Shown piece after piece: positions 36,701 to 48,700 of a DNA stretch of 64,000 nucleotides; position 1 is the stretch's first letter; each line of letters begins with the position of its first letter. Position numbers and translations under genes: made by a program. The stretch is from contig CAJNDS010000131.1 of NCBI GenBank assembly GCA_905221605.1, positions 35,001-99,000 of the forward strand, in the 5' to 3' direction. This DNA comes from Symbiodinium natans (Eukaryota > Sar > Dinophyceae > Suessiales > Symbiodiniaceae). The notes below the pieces were generated by a model. The model did not search any database, was not told the DNA's origin, and saw nothing but the letters and a program-made list of their open reading frames with translations.

Positions 36701-39700
36701 CCCCAAGCCCCCCTAAGCCCCAAAACCAAAGCCCGCGTTTTGAAGCCCAAGCCCAAGCCCCGCCGCGCCCCAACCCCCCAATGCCCTAAACCCTACACCC
36801 AAAACCCTGAACCCTAAACCCTGAACCCTAAGCCCATGAACCCTAAGCCCAAAACCAAAACCCCAAACCCTAACCCTAAACCTTAACCCTAAATTTTCGA
36901 AACCCTAAGCCCTAACCCCCCCCCCCCTCCCTCCCCCCGTGCAGGCTCGGGCCGCATCAGCGGTACCGGGGTCATGGCAGACCCGGGCGCCGCAGGTGAG
37001 GTTTAGGGGGTTTAGGGTTTAGGGTTTAGGGTTTGCCCTAAACCCTAAACCCGAAACCCTGAACCCTAAACCCTAAACTCTAAACCCTAAACCAACCCTA
37101 AACCCTAAACTCAGAGCATCCCGAAGCACCAGAGCCTTCTTGGGGGCTTCAGGCCGGCAGCGTGCCATGGACACAGCCGATCGCATCGAGGTGCGGTTCG
37201 ACAAACAGGGCTTGGGGTTTGGGGTTTGGAACCCTAAGCCCTAAACCCTAAACCCCAAACCCTAAACCCTAAACCCTAAACCCTAAACCCTAAACCCTAA
37301 ACCCTAAACCCGAAACCCCAAACCCTAAATAGGGTGGAGGGTTGTTTGGGGTTGAACCCGTCAAGCGGTGGCAAAACCTGCAAGGCCCACCACCGCGACT
37401 GGGAACTCCCGGAGAGGCCTGCAGCTTGAGCCATGGCCGGGACTAAACCCTAAACCCTAAACCCTAAACCCTAAACCCTAAACCCTAAACCCTAAACCCT
37501 AAACCCCAAACCTTCTCCCGGCCTCGCATTTTCGCAGCAGTGTACAGCAGCTGCCACGAGTGATGCCACGGAGACCACGTACTCAAAATCAGGATCCTCT
37601 CTCTTCACCTGAGAAGTTCCGATGCGCGCAATCCTCAACCCTCAACCCTAAACCCTAAACCCCAAACCCTAAGCCTCAATTCTCAACCCTAAAGTGCGAA
37701 CGCCCCAAGAAAAGAGGGGAGCCTGACTTTGACAGACCGATTTCCGATTGCGGAGAAAAGCGACTGCCTCATCGGCTTCGGGTTCAGGGCCGCGTCTTGC
37801 CTTGGTCGCAGCTTTCGCAGGAGGCAGGGAAGTGAAGGTTGAGGGTTGATGCCCTAAACCCTAAAGCCCAAACTCTAAAGCGCACCCAAGAATTTATGCA
37901 GGACGGCCTATCCTGAACCCAGAGCCCAGAGCCCAAAGAGCCCTAAACCTTAACGTGCGAAGCACAAGATGACGTCGATGCCCGTGCGGATGCTATACTA
38001 CTATACTACTATACTACTATAGAAGTATATTTCCATATTACCATATTGCCATATACTCTACTGCTTTATTGCTATGTATATGTTATATGACGATATTGTT
38101 GTATGACTTTATTACTCTATCACCGTAGTACCAGATTACGACGTTGCGCTGTGTCTGCGAAGATCAGGTGGAGCTCTTCTCCTTCCTTAGCGACAAGGAC
38201 CTCTTCGCCGAGATCTACAGGTGCGCCCGTTCTCGTGGCTGTTTTCGTGGGCTTGGGGGCTTGGCGGCTTTGGCTTGCCCTTAACCCTTCACCCTAAACC
38301 CTAAACCCTAAACCCTAAACCCTAGACCCTAAACCCTAAACCCTAAACCCTAAACCCTAAACCCTGAACCCTAAACCCTAAACCCTAAACCCTGAACCCC
38401 CAAGCACGAAACCCTTGAGGGCCAAGTTGAGGGTTTGGTAGGATAGAAATAGCAGGAGCAATCAGCTAGAAACCGACAAGGACAGCCACCATCCAAACCC
38501 TAAACCCCTGCAACCCCTGTAACCCCTGTAACCCTGTAACCCCCTGTAACCCCTGTAACCCCTGTAACTCTTGTAACCCCTGCAACCCCTGTAACCCCTG
38601 CAACCCCTGTAACCCCTGTGACCCCTGTAACCCCTGTAACCCCTGTAACCCCTGTATCCCCTACACCGACTACAACCCCTATGACCCCCATAACCCGTTT
38701 AACCCCCACCTATAACCGCCACACCCCCTAAACCTTCTGACTGCGGTAAACCCTAAAACCCTAAAACCCTAAACCCTAAAACCCTAAGACCCTAAAACCC
38801 TAAAACCCTAAAGCCGAAACCATAGAACCCCAAACCCTAAGCCCTAAAAGCCTAAACCCTAAACCCCAAAACCCTCAAAAACTCGAACACCCCCCAAAAA
38901 AGGAATCAGCTGTCCAAGCGGCTGCTCTACGAGACCTCCGCCTCCGAGGACGCAGAGAAGAGCCCCTCGGACCAGCTCTGGGTTTTTGGGGGGTTTAGGG
39001 TTTAGGGTTTAGGGTTTAGGGTTTAGGGTTTAGGGTTTAGGGTTTAGGGTCTTTGGGGTTTTAAGGGCTCTTTAGGTTTAAAGGGTTCAGGGTTTCTGTG
39101 TTCACAGGGCTTAGGTGTTTTTTGTTTTTTGCTTTCTTGGGGGTTTGGGGTTTGAATCGGTCATCTGAGGCTCCGGAGTTTGGTTTTTGGGGTACCAGGC
39201 TCTAGGGTTATGGGGTCCTTGCTTCATTGTTTTAGGGTTTCAGGGCTTCAAGGCTTCAGGGGTGGTCTAGGGTTGGTCTTTGAAACCCTAAACCTTCAAC
39301 CCTAAACCCTCAACCCTCAACCCTCAACCCTAAACCCTAAACCTTAAACACCCTAAACCCTATACGTAGTGGAAATAGCTCTTGAGCCTTAAGGCCCCAA
39401 ACTCCAGACGCCTCTGCTGCCGAGGCATGATTGCCAAACTCAAGATGAAGCCCTGCCCTCAGGTTTAGGGTTTGGGGTTTAGGGTTTAGGGTTTAGGGTT
39501 TAGGGTTTAGGGTTTAGGGTTGTTTTGCTCAGCGTTTTAGGGCTCCAGGATCCGGGGCACTCTTCTAGCGGGATGGTCTTGGGGTTGTAGGGTACCCTAA
39601 GCACCCTAAACCCTAAAGCCTAAACCCTAAACCCTGAACCCTAAAACCCTAAAACCCTAAACCCTAAACCCTAAACCCTAAACCCTAAACCCTAAACCCT

Positions 39701-42700
39701 AAACCCTAAGCCCTAAGCCCTAAGCCTTAAGCCCTAAGCCCTCAGCCCGCAGCCCCAAGCAGTGCAAGCCTCGTAGGTGCGGGGCGCAGTTCACCTCCAA
39801 GCTTGAAGGCCAGGAGCCCGGATGGAGCGTAAGGAGGGTGGGTTTCATGTACCCCTGTTAGGGTTGGAGGTTTAGGGTTTAGGGTTTAGGGTTTAGGGTT
39901 TAGGGTTTAGGGTTTAGGGTTTAGGGTTTAGGGTTTAGGCTTTAGGCTTTAGGCTTTAGGCTTTAGGCTTTAGGCTTTAGGCTTTAGTGTTTAGGGTTTA
40001 GGAGCCCTAAACCCGAAACCCGAAAAAACCCCGCATCCGGAACTTGTGCGTGTCCAAAGCTTGCGGCAGTTCCGCATCTCGCATCTAAACAAGGACAACA
40101 AAAACGAACCTAAAGCCTGATGCCCACGAGGCATGCTCACGGACCTGTCCCTGGCCCTGGACACCCAGAAGGACTTCAAGCCCCGAGCCCATATTGTTGC
40201 CGTGCCACACAGGGCTGAATGTTTGGGCTTTAGGGTCTAGTGTTTAGGGTGTACAGCTTTATGAATTCACAGGATTTTTGGGGTCATAGTGGAGGGTTCG
40301 AAGCCCCTAGACTCACCATTCTTGGAACGGAATGCGCGATTTCAGAGAATGGAACGCGCAACTCAGACACTGGACATGATTGGAGAGCCAGGGTGCAGGA
40401 AACGAGGAAGCTCCGGGGATTCAAGAATCTGCAGTTCAAGAAACTACCCTAAACCCTAAACCCTAAACCCTAAACCCTAAACCCGAAACCCTAAACCCGA
40501 AACCCTAAACCCTAAACCCTAAACCCGAAACCCTAAACTGCCTGATCAAGGAACCACGTGTGGGGTAGGGAGGTGGGTGGGATGATGACGTTCATGTCGG
40601 GGTTTCCGAAAATAGGGAAATGGGGGGTTAATGATATTCGCGGTACCTTATTGGGGTCCTCATTATACGGAAATCCGACTATTTGGGGACTGCATTTTGG
40701 GTACCTTGTTTTCGTAAACCCCCCATGTCAGGGTGTGCCTACAGGGAACGAACTTTGCCGCGCTTGCCAGTTTCCCGACTCCGCCCCTTCCCGAACCCGC
40801 GCTTGCGAGTTTTTCCGAATTCCGCGGTGTCCGCTTTACCGAATGCGCGGTTTCCAGGTGCCAAATCTGCGGTTCCAGTTTACCGCACCCGCGGTTTCCG
40901 AGTCCTCGTTTTCCAGTTTTCCTAGTCACGTGTTTCCAGTGGCCGAAGCCGAGATTTTAGCCTTTCGAATCCGTGCATTCAGTTTCCCGAATCTGCAGTT
41001 TCAAGTTCCCGAATCACGCTTTTTCGGTTTCCATTCGAATCCGAGCGTTTTCAGTTTCCGAAACTGCTGCGGACCTTGTTTTTGCATTCATGGCTGTTCT
41101 TGTTCTTGTCATTGTTATTGTTAGTGTAGTGCCATTGTTGGTGTTGTTTTTTTATTATCGTTTTTGTTGCTGTTTTGTTCTCATAAGACCGTTTTGATCG
41201 TGCACTCATGTTGGTCTCATATGCGCACATGGGTATGTTCTGATAGTCGTAGACTATATTCTTCTAGTCTTGTGTTCTTAGGTCTTCTATTCTATTATTT
41301 CTCCTGTGTTCCCCTGCATTCTTGCATCCTTACTGTCTTAATTACCTTATTTCAGGCCTAGCGGCACGGGCCGGCCCCCGCCCCCCAAAGCACGAAACCT
41401 TGAACCTTGGCACTGTCTTCTCTTTCCCGTGTCTTTGTCCTCTCCTTCTCTCTGTCTCTCTTTCTCCTGCCTTCGCCCCCCCTCCCTCCCCCCCCCTCCC
41501 CCCCCGGCGCGCGCGCGCGCGCGCGCCGCGCGCGCGCGCGCGCACCCGCATCAGGAGCATCAGTGGGGTTGGTTTGGGGGCCTTAAAAGCATTCTATGCA
41601 TGCGTTTTGCCTTCGAAAAACCTTCAGAAAACGCTGTAAACACGTGTTTTTGGGCTTGGGAAGCCTTTTGGGACCCAGGAAAGGGAGCATCATGAGCATC
41701 AGGTGCTGCGGGTGTTTTGTGGCCTCGGTTTTTCGTAAAAACCCATGGTTTTTACGAGGTTTTCGTGCTTTTCGCACCACCGCGTGTTGCGTCCCCTTGG
41801 ATGCCGTTTTGGAGGCCTCCCGAAGGGCCCCGCGCGAATTTGAAGCAATTTTGGGCGGGGTCGGCGGCTCGGGCGCTCGCCCCTTAAAGCTAGCGCTTTA
41901 GTGCGACGCGGGCTCCGCCCTGGACCACGGGCTGCGCGCAGGCCGGATTTAATGGCTACCGCCAATGCCGCCGACCCCGACAGGAGGCCCTAGGGTTTAC
42001 ACAAACACCCCCTACATTGCGCTTACATATATCCATAGGTTCTAGAGTTCAGGGGGGGGCGAAGCATTGAGTCTTCACGCGCAGGGAGTTGGCGCGCAAC
42101 CTTAAACCCTAAACCTCACACCTTAAACTCGAAACCCTGAACCCTTAAACCCCAAACTACTAAACCCTCAACCCCCTTAACCAGGAGAGCCGAACCGGGG
42201 TGAGGTGGGGGGTAAGCGGTGATGGGGGGGGGGGGGGGGGGGGTTGGGGGCAGAGGTGAAGGGGTGAAGGCGGGGCGGGCGGGGTGGGCGGGGGGGGCGC
42301 GGGGGGGGCTCGAGCCCCTCAAACGAGAAGGGGGGAGGGGGCGGGGCAGGGTGGGCGGGGTGGGCGGGGGGGGGCGGGGGGGGGGTCCGGGCATGCACTG
42401 GAGCCCCTAAAACACTTCATTTCCAAGTAAAAGGTTAGGGGGGAGGTGGGCGGGCATGCGCTGGAGCCCCTAAGAGGGTAAGGGTGAGGTCGAGCGGGTG
42501 AGGGCGGGGGGGTTTGGGCATGAGGGCAAATGGGTCTTCACTGACGCCTCCCCCGCAAAAGCAGGGGTCGGCGGATACTCTCATGTTCTTGTCTTCTTCT
42601 GTTTTCTCATATTGCCATGCTCTTGTATTCTTTTTTAATCTCGTCACATATTGATATCGCTATGTAATTAAAACATTGTACTGTTATATCACGATAATCT

Positions 42701-45700
42701 TCCAATTCTTGTATTGTTATTCTGATTGCATGGTACATGGTGTATGACCGTAGCATTGTATTATAGCATTATAGAAGACAAACATAGTATTAGCATATTG
42801 TGTTGTAGGAACAACCTGCCACAATCAGCAGATTACCTGGCTACCTGTCGTATATTACTGTATTACTATGTTACGATAATACTATATTGCTATATTACTA
42901 TATTGCTATATTGCTATATTGCTATATTATTATCTTGCGATATTACTGTCCATATTACCCTCTGACCATTTCAGCATATGTCCAGATTATTCTATTGCTA
43001 CATTTATATATTGCTATATTACCATACTGCCCTATTGCCATGTGGCTATATTGCTTTGTTGCTACAGTGCTTCCTTGCTATATTGCTGTGTTGCTACATT
43101 GTATCTTGCTAGGTGCGCAAGTCTCTGAAACTTTGCCCTGCCTAGGGACCACTGCGAGCAGCTTCCCGAGGGCAAGGCGCCACAACATCCATGTGATGGA
43201 AGGGATTGGTTGGGGGTTTGGGGTTTCGGCCTTACAGTCCCTGAAAGGGGCCCTAAATCCTAAGCCCCAAACCCAGGATTCACTGCAATTTTGCTCTGGA
43301 AGGATTCTCGTGCCAGGCAGCCCTCGGCGGCATCGAATTCAACGTCACTGTGCTGACGACTGGCTTCTGGCCATCTTATCAGGCCCGTTGATTTCGGGTT
43401 TAGGATTTAGGGTTTCGGGTTTACGGTTGAGGGTTTGCTTAGCAGGCACCATGTGCCTGACAACTGCACGCCCAACTGCGTGCCAGTGAGCTCGGCTGTC
43501 ACCAAAGTCCCAAGCCCCTAGGACCCTAAAGCCCTAGACCCTGAGCACCCAAGACCCTGAATCCCTTGGGAAGCCCCGAATCCTCAAAGGCACTCATGCC
43601 CCAGAAGACTCAACTGAAAACTCTGACCGAAACCCGAAGAACCCTAAACCCTAAACCGGTAAGCCCAGCACCTCCAAGAGGGTGTCAGAGCCAGGTGCAG
43701 GAGGCAAGCCTTTGCCCGGAAATGCAGAAGGCCATGGCGTTTAGGGTTCAGAGTTTAGGGTTTAGGATTCATTTGAGGTTAAGGCCTCACGGCTTAGGGG
43801 CTTCTATCTGCAGTCTCTTGCTAGTTCTCATGAGGGAATTTGGGAACTAGGTAATCAGATATGCCCCTATACTGGATTATCCAGGGTGCCTATTTCCGCT
43901 TTTCTTGTTTCGACGAATTGCACATACATATATATATATATATACGATGACATACACGTGTATGTCGAACAGCTGCAAGATGTTTCATCCTGCCGTCTAG
44001 GCTGTACCACCCTAAACCCTAAACCCTAAACCCTAAACCCTAAACCCTAAACCCTAAACCCTAAACCCTAAACCCTAAACCCTAAACCCTAAACCCTAAA
44101 CCCTAAACCCTGAAACCCTAAACCCTAAACCCTAAACCCTAAACCCTACCCTAGACCCTACCCTAAACCCTAAACCCTAAACCCTAAACCTAAACCCTAA
44201 ACCCTAAACCCTAAACCCTAAACCCGACCCTAAACCCTAAACCCTAAACCCTAAACCCTAGACCCTAGACCCTAAACCCTAAACCCTAAACCCTAAACCC
44301 GAAACCCTAAACCCTAAACCCTAAACCCTAAACCCTAAACCCGAAACCCGAAACCCTAAACCCTAAACCCTAAACCCTAAACCCTAAACGCTAAACCCGA
44401 AACCCTAAAGCCCTAGACGTGCCGGAGGCCATCCAGGTGTTCAGCAATTATTACAATGTCCGGCTCCCGGAGAAGCAGGGTTTAAGATTTAGGGTTTAGG
44501 GTTCAGGGTTTAGGGCTTAGGGTTTAAGGTTTAGGGGACCAGACCTGGGTACTTGGAGGCTCATGGGCGCTTTTTTCGTAGGGCTAGAAGTACCCTAAAT
44601 AAGGGTTATAACCATAGTTCCTCTACTCAGAACCCTACTTGTAAGTGCCCATGAACCTCCGAGAGAAACCTGCGCACGTCGCCCCGAACTGCCTAAGCCC
44701 AACCCCGCAGACACACATTCCGTCGAGCGTGCGCGTCCCGCTCCCGTGGCGCAGGTCGAATTAAGCAGGGTTTAGGGTTTAGGGTTTAGGGTTTAGGGTT
44801 TAGGGGTACCTTATTACGGCCCTTATTAGAGACGAATCTCACTTTGGGGGGTTCCCCTACATTCGTAAACCCCCGTGTTGGGGCTTCGGGTTTAAGGTTT
44901 CAGGGCTGAGGGCCCTAAACCCTAAACCCTATTTTGGGAGATACCCCACATCTCTACTCGGTGCCCAAGGGCAAAACGCAGCATCGGCGACTGCAGTGGA
45001 TCCACTCCCTGGGGCAGGCGGATGGGTTGTTAGTGTTGATGTTTTTGCTATTGTTGTTGTGCTTCTTTTTTTGTCGTTTTAATGTCAGTTACAGTTGCAT
45101 GTTTACTATATCATGCTTTGTGAGATTGCGCCTGATCTTAGATGATCCTGTCTTGTACTTTGTTGTGTCTTGTCATATTGTTATTGTTCTTGGGCTTCGG
45201 CTGATTGTAGGGATGAGCTGTTTCGGGTTTAGGGCTTCAGGAACACGGCCGAGTTCCTGGAATGTACAGACATGGATTCACAATGTTGCATGCCTGTGCC
45301 AGTGACAAGGTCCCCCCCCCAGACATTGTCACTTTGTTGCGGTTTTTTCACGACGTTCTGTGGTGATCGTGATGACGGCGGCAGCGGCAACCATGATGAT
45401 TGTTGTTGTTCAGCCTGTAAAACGGGCACACTGGCATTCTGCCTTTCATCATCTCAAACGCTTCGTGCTGCACCCAGAAACGAAGGCCACGATTGCCGCC
45501 AAGTTGAATGGTCGAAGGCGGGTCCTCTGTGGATTCTGGGGCTACTCTGAACAGCAATCCATATCAAGCATGCAGCACTCCCTCAAGCAGCCCCCCCCCC
45601 CCCCCCCAAAGAAACAAATATATATATATATATATATATAGCAAACTCCTAAACCCAGAAGACTACCTGCACGCCAAAACCCCAAAACCCTGAACTCATC

Positions 45701-48700
45701 TGTGGGAGGACTTACCTCTAATCATGGGTTTCCCCACTATCCCCTCGATACTAACCCCCCCCCCCCTCCCCCCCGCCAAGGTTCCGCCCTTACAAAACAA
45801 CCTTCATTAGGCTCAATTATCCTCAAAAAGCCCTAGAGGGGGGTAGTAGGGGAACCTATGATCTAAGGGTCTTTTGGCCTTCGTGAAGGGGCATGCAGGG
45901 GCTGGATTAGAGCCTCAACCTTGGGGAGTTGGAGTTTGGGGGTTTGGGTTTAGGGTCTGGGGTTTGGGGTTTTAGGGTTTAGGGTTGGGGGTTTAGGGTC
46001 TGGGGTTTGGGGTTTTAGGGTTTAGGGTTTGGGGTTTAGGGTTTGGGATTTAGGGCTTGTTGGTTAGGGTTTAGGGTTTGGGGTTTCGGGTGTAGGGGTT
46101 TAGGGGTGTAGGGGTTTAGGGCCGTTTAGGGTCCTTCAGGCATGACGTGACTTGCAGCCACACGGCTGGAGCCCAAATCCCAAACCGGCAGGCACGACCT
46201 GATCGTCAACTCTTATCAGGTGGCGGACTGTGGGTTTAGGGGTTTGGGGGTGTAGGCAGGCGCTTTTCTTGACTGCCCGACTTTCAAGTGCATGAGGGAA
46301 GAATGTGATCCGTTCCGCAGAGACTTTGTGCCGTGGGCTGCAGTTCCACAACTGCCACTGTCCAAGGCGCTGATCCTGCTTCTCTTCACCAGAGACGAGT
46401 CCCACAACCTTTCCTTCATCCAGGCCCCGAATTCTCCAACCGCTTGCAGGGCAGGGGAGCAACCTGATGTCCACCCCAAACCCTGACCCTAAACCCTAAA
46501 CCCTATACCCTAAACCCCAAAAACCCGTGAGATGCGGTTACCCCCGCCCCCCCTCCCCTTGCTCCCTAAGAGGGTGGATGTTGAAAAGCTGAGTTCAGTC
46601 AGCCCATCTCCGATCTCTTCAAACTGCCGATGTGTTTGGGGCTTCCAACTTGGAGTGACATTGCAGATGACTGCTCCATGGCCCTTAGCCCTGAACCGAT
46701 CCCAAGCCCAGCGCGCGCACGAAAGCGCCGCGCTCTCTCGCAGAATTCGACTGGTTTGGAGCCGAGCATGTGCAAGAAGTCCGGGGCTGAGAGGGAGAGG
46801 GCTTTGCCTTTGCGTTTCTTTCTCTTTTTCTTTCTCTCGCTCTCGCTCTCTCCCGCTCCCCTCTCTCTCTCGTTCTCTTCCCTTGGTTGCGGCCTTAGGT
46901 TTCGGGTTTGGGGCTTTGGGGGGTACTGCATTGTTGTGGTGCATGCTACGCTGCCAGCCAGCCGGATACTGTTTGCCTGCAGCATGCCTGGTTCCGGCAT
47001 GTTGCTAAGATCTCTGCTAGCTCAATGGCAAGCTGTGGGTGTCGCTTTGTTGCGTACAAGCCTTTATGACAGCGAACCGGCTTTCCCCTGGTTCTTAGTA
47101 GGGAATGAGGGAATTAGGGTTTTATATGTATATATGTCAGTACATAAACAAATAAATATGAATAAATATAAATAAATATAAATAAATATAAACAAATATA
47201 AATAAATATAAGTAAATATAAATAAATATAAATAAATATAAATAAATATGAATAAATATAAATAAATATAAAAAATATAAATAAATATAAATAAATATGA
47301 ATAAATATGAATAAATATGAATAAGTATAAATAAATATAAATGAATATGAATAAATATAAATATAAATATAATTACACATATATATATGTTGATATTTGT
47401 ATTTATATTTATATTTACTTTTGCATTTGTATATATTTATATTAATATTCATATTAATATGAATATTATTTTAATCATAATATTAATTTTAATATTCATA
47501 TTAATTGTATTTTCATCTTAATATTAATTTTAATATTCATATTAATTGTATTTTCATCCTAATATTAATTTTAATATTAATATTAAGACTAATATTAATA
47601 ATATTAATATTAATCTTAATATTAACATTTATATATATATATATATACACATACATATACCCTTTAAGGGATGAGAAAGGGTACCTGATTCCCTCATTCC
47701 CTACTAAGAGCCAGCCAGTTATGATCACGAACCGTCTTTCACTATGACCAGAGGGCCTGCACAGACGCTACTGTGAGTTGCTCATCAATAATCTCACCGA
47801 AGAGATTGGCAACGTGCTTGAGCCTGCGGTTGACGTCCCGTATGCTGAGCAACATCGTGTGATCCTTGTTGGGGTACATGGGGGTTCCAAATATAGGGGA
47901 AAAATTGGAGGCTCATAGCTGAATACATAAGTGCGAAAATAGGGGACCCCTAGTCTAGACCCACAAATAGTAGGATCCCTTACACTAAGGACCCAATAAG
48001 GTCCCCCCCCCCCCCCCCCCCTAATATCATATACCCCCAAGTGGGGAATACCATGAGTTCTAAACCCTACACCCCAAATGAGAACGCGCCGGACACATGT
48101 GCCCAGGCTTTTGGCCACCTTGTCGATTGCCAAGCCCGGCTCACAGCTTCCTACTCCTTTGGTAAGGAATGTGGGCTTAGGGTTTAGGGTTTAGGGTTTA
48201 GGGTTTAGGGTTTAGGGATGTTTAGGGTTTAGGGTTATAGGGTTCCGATCAGAGGTTGGGGGTTGATAGTTTCGGGTTTCCTGAAGGGATATTGGGGTCT
48301 CCGGTCTTCCTCCACGCTGAAGGGCTTTTGGCGGTGCTGATGAAACGTGTTTCCTTGTGACATCTGCGCCCACAGAAGTGTCCCTAAACCCCAAACCCCA
48401 AACCCCAAACCCCAAATCCAAACCCCAAACCCCAAACCCCAAACCCCAAACCCTAAACCCTAAACCCTAAACCTGCAGCAGTAGCAAGATGGCCCGTAGG
48501 CACAAGTTGTCCATGATTGCTTGGCCAGGTTCAAGATTTTAAGTAAGACTGGCGACGGCAAGACGATCGAGGATTTGGGGTGCAAACCATGGCTGTTCAG
48601 AATCGATTCCGAAAGATCTTGCATCTTCCGATGCTTTCCCCCAACTCCCTGGCTTTACCTAAACATGAGATCCAAAATGCGTTGTGACACTCAGAATGCA

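Larger units (their letters stand above)
23633..38167 (+). other. Giant cullin intron hosting a nested gene
   Basis: Flanking exons read LLTKM and [18 protein letters not shown], which are directly adjacent in cullins, and both junctions are phase 0 with a GT start and AG end. The 14.5 kb between them hold the complete RING-E2 gene plus telomere-like arrays and inverted-repeat elements. 23850-23955 has a short open frame with no recognised similarity. 37447-38167 holds CCCTAAA arrays, unique loops and TACTATACTAC-like AT repeats. Confidence 0.85.

Noticed and set aside
41596-41901. 101-codon frame in a cullin intron
   Set aside because: No recognised similarity, no matching splice layout, and open on the other strand as well.
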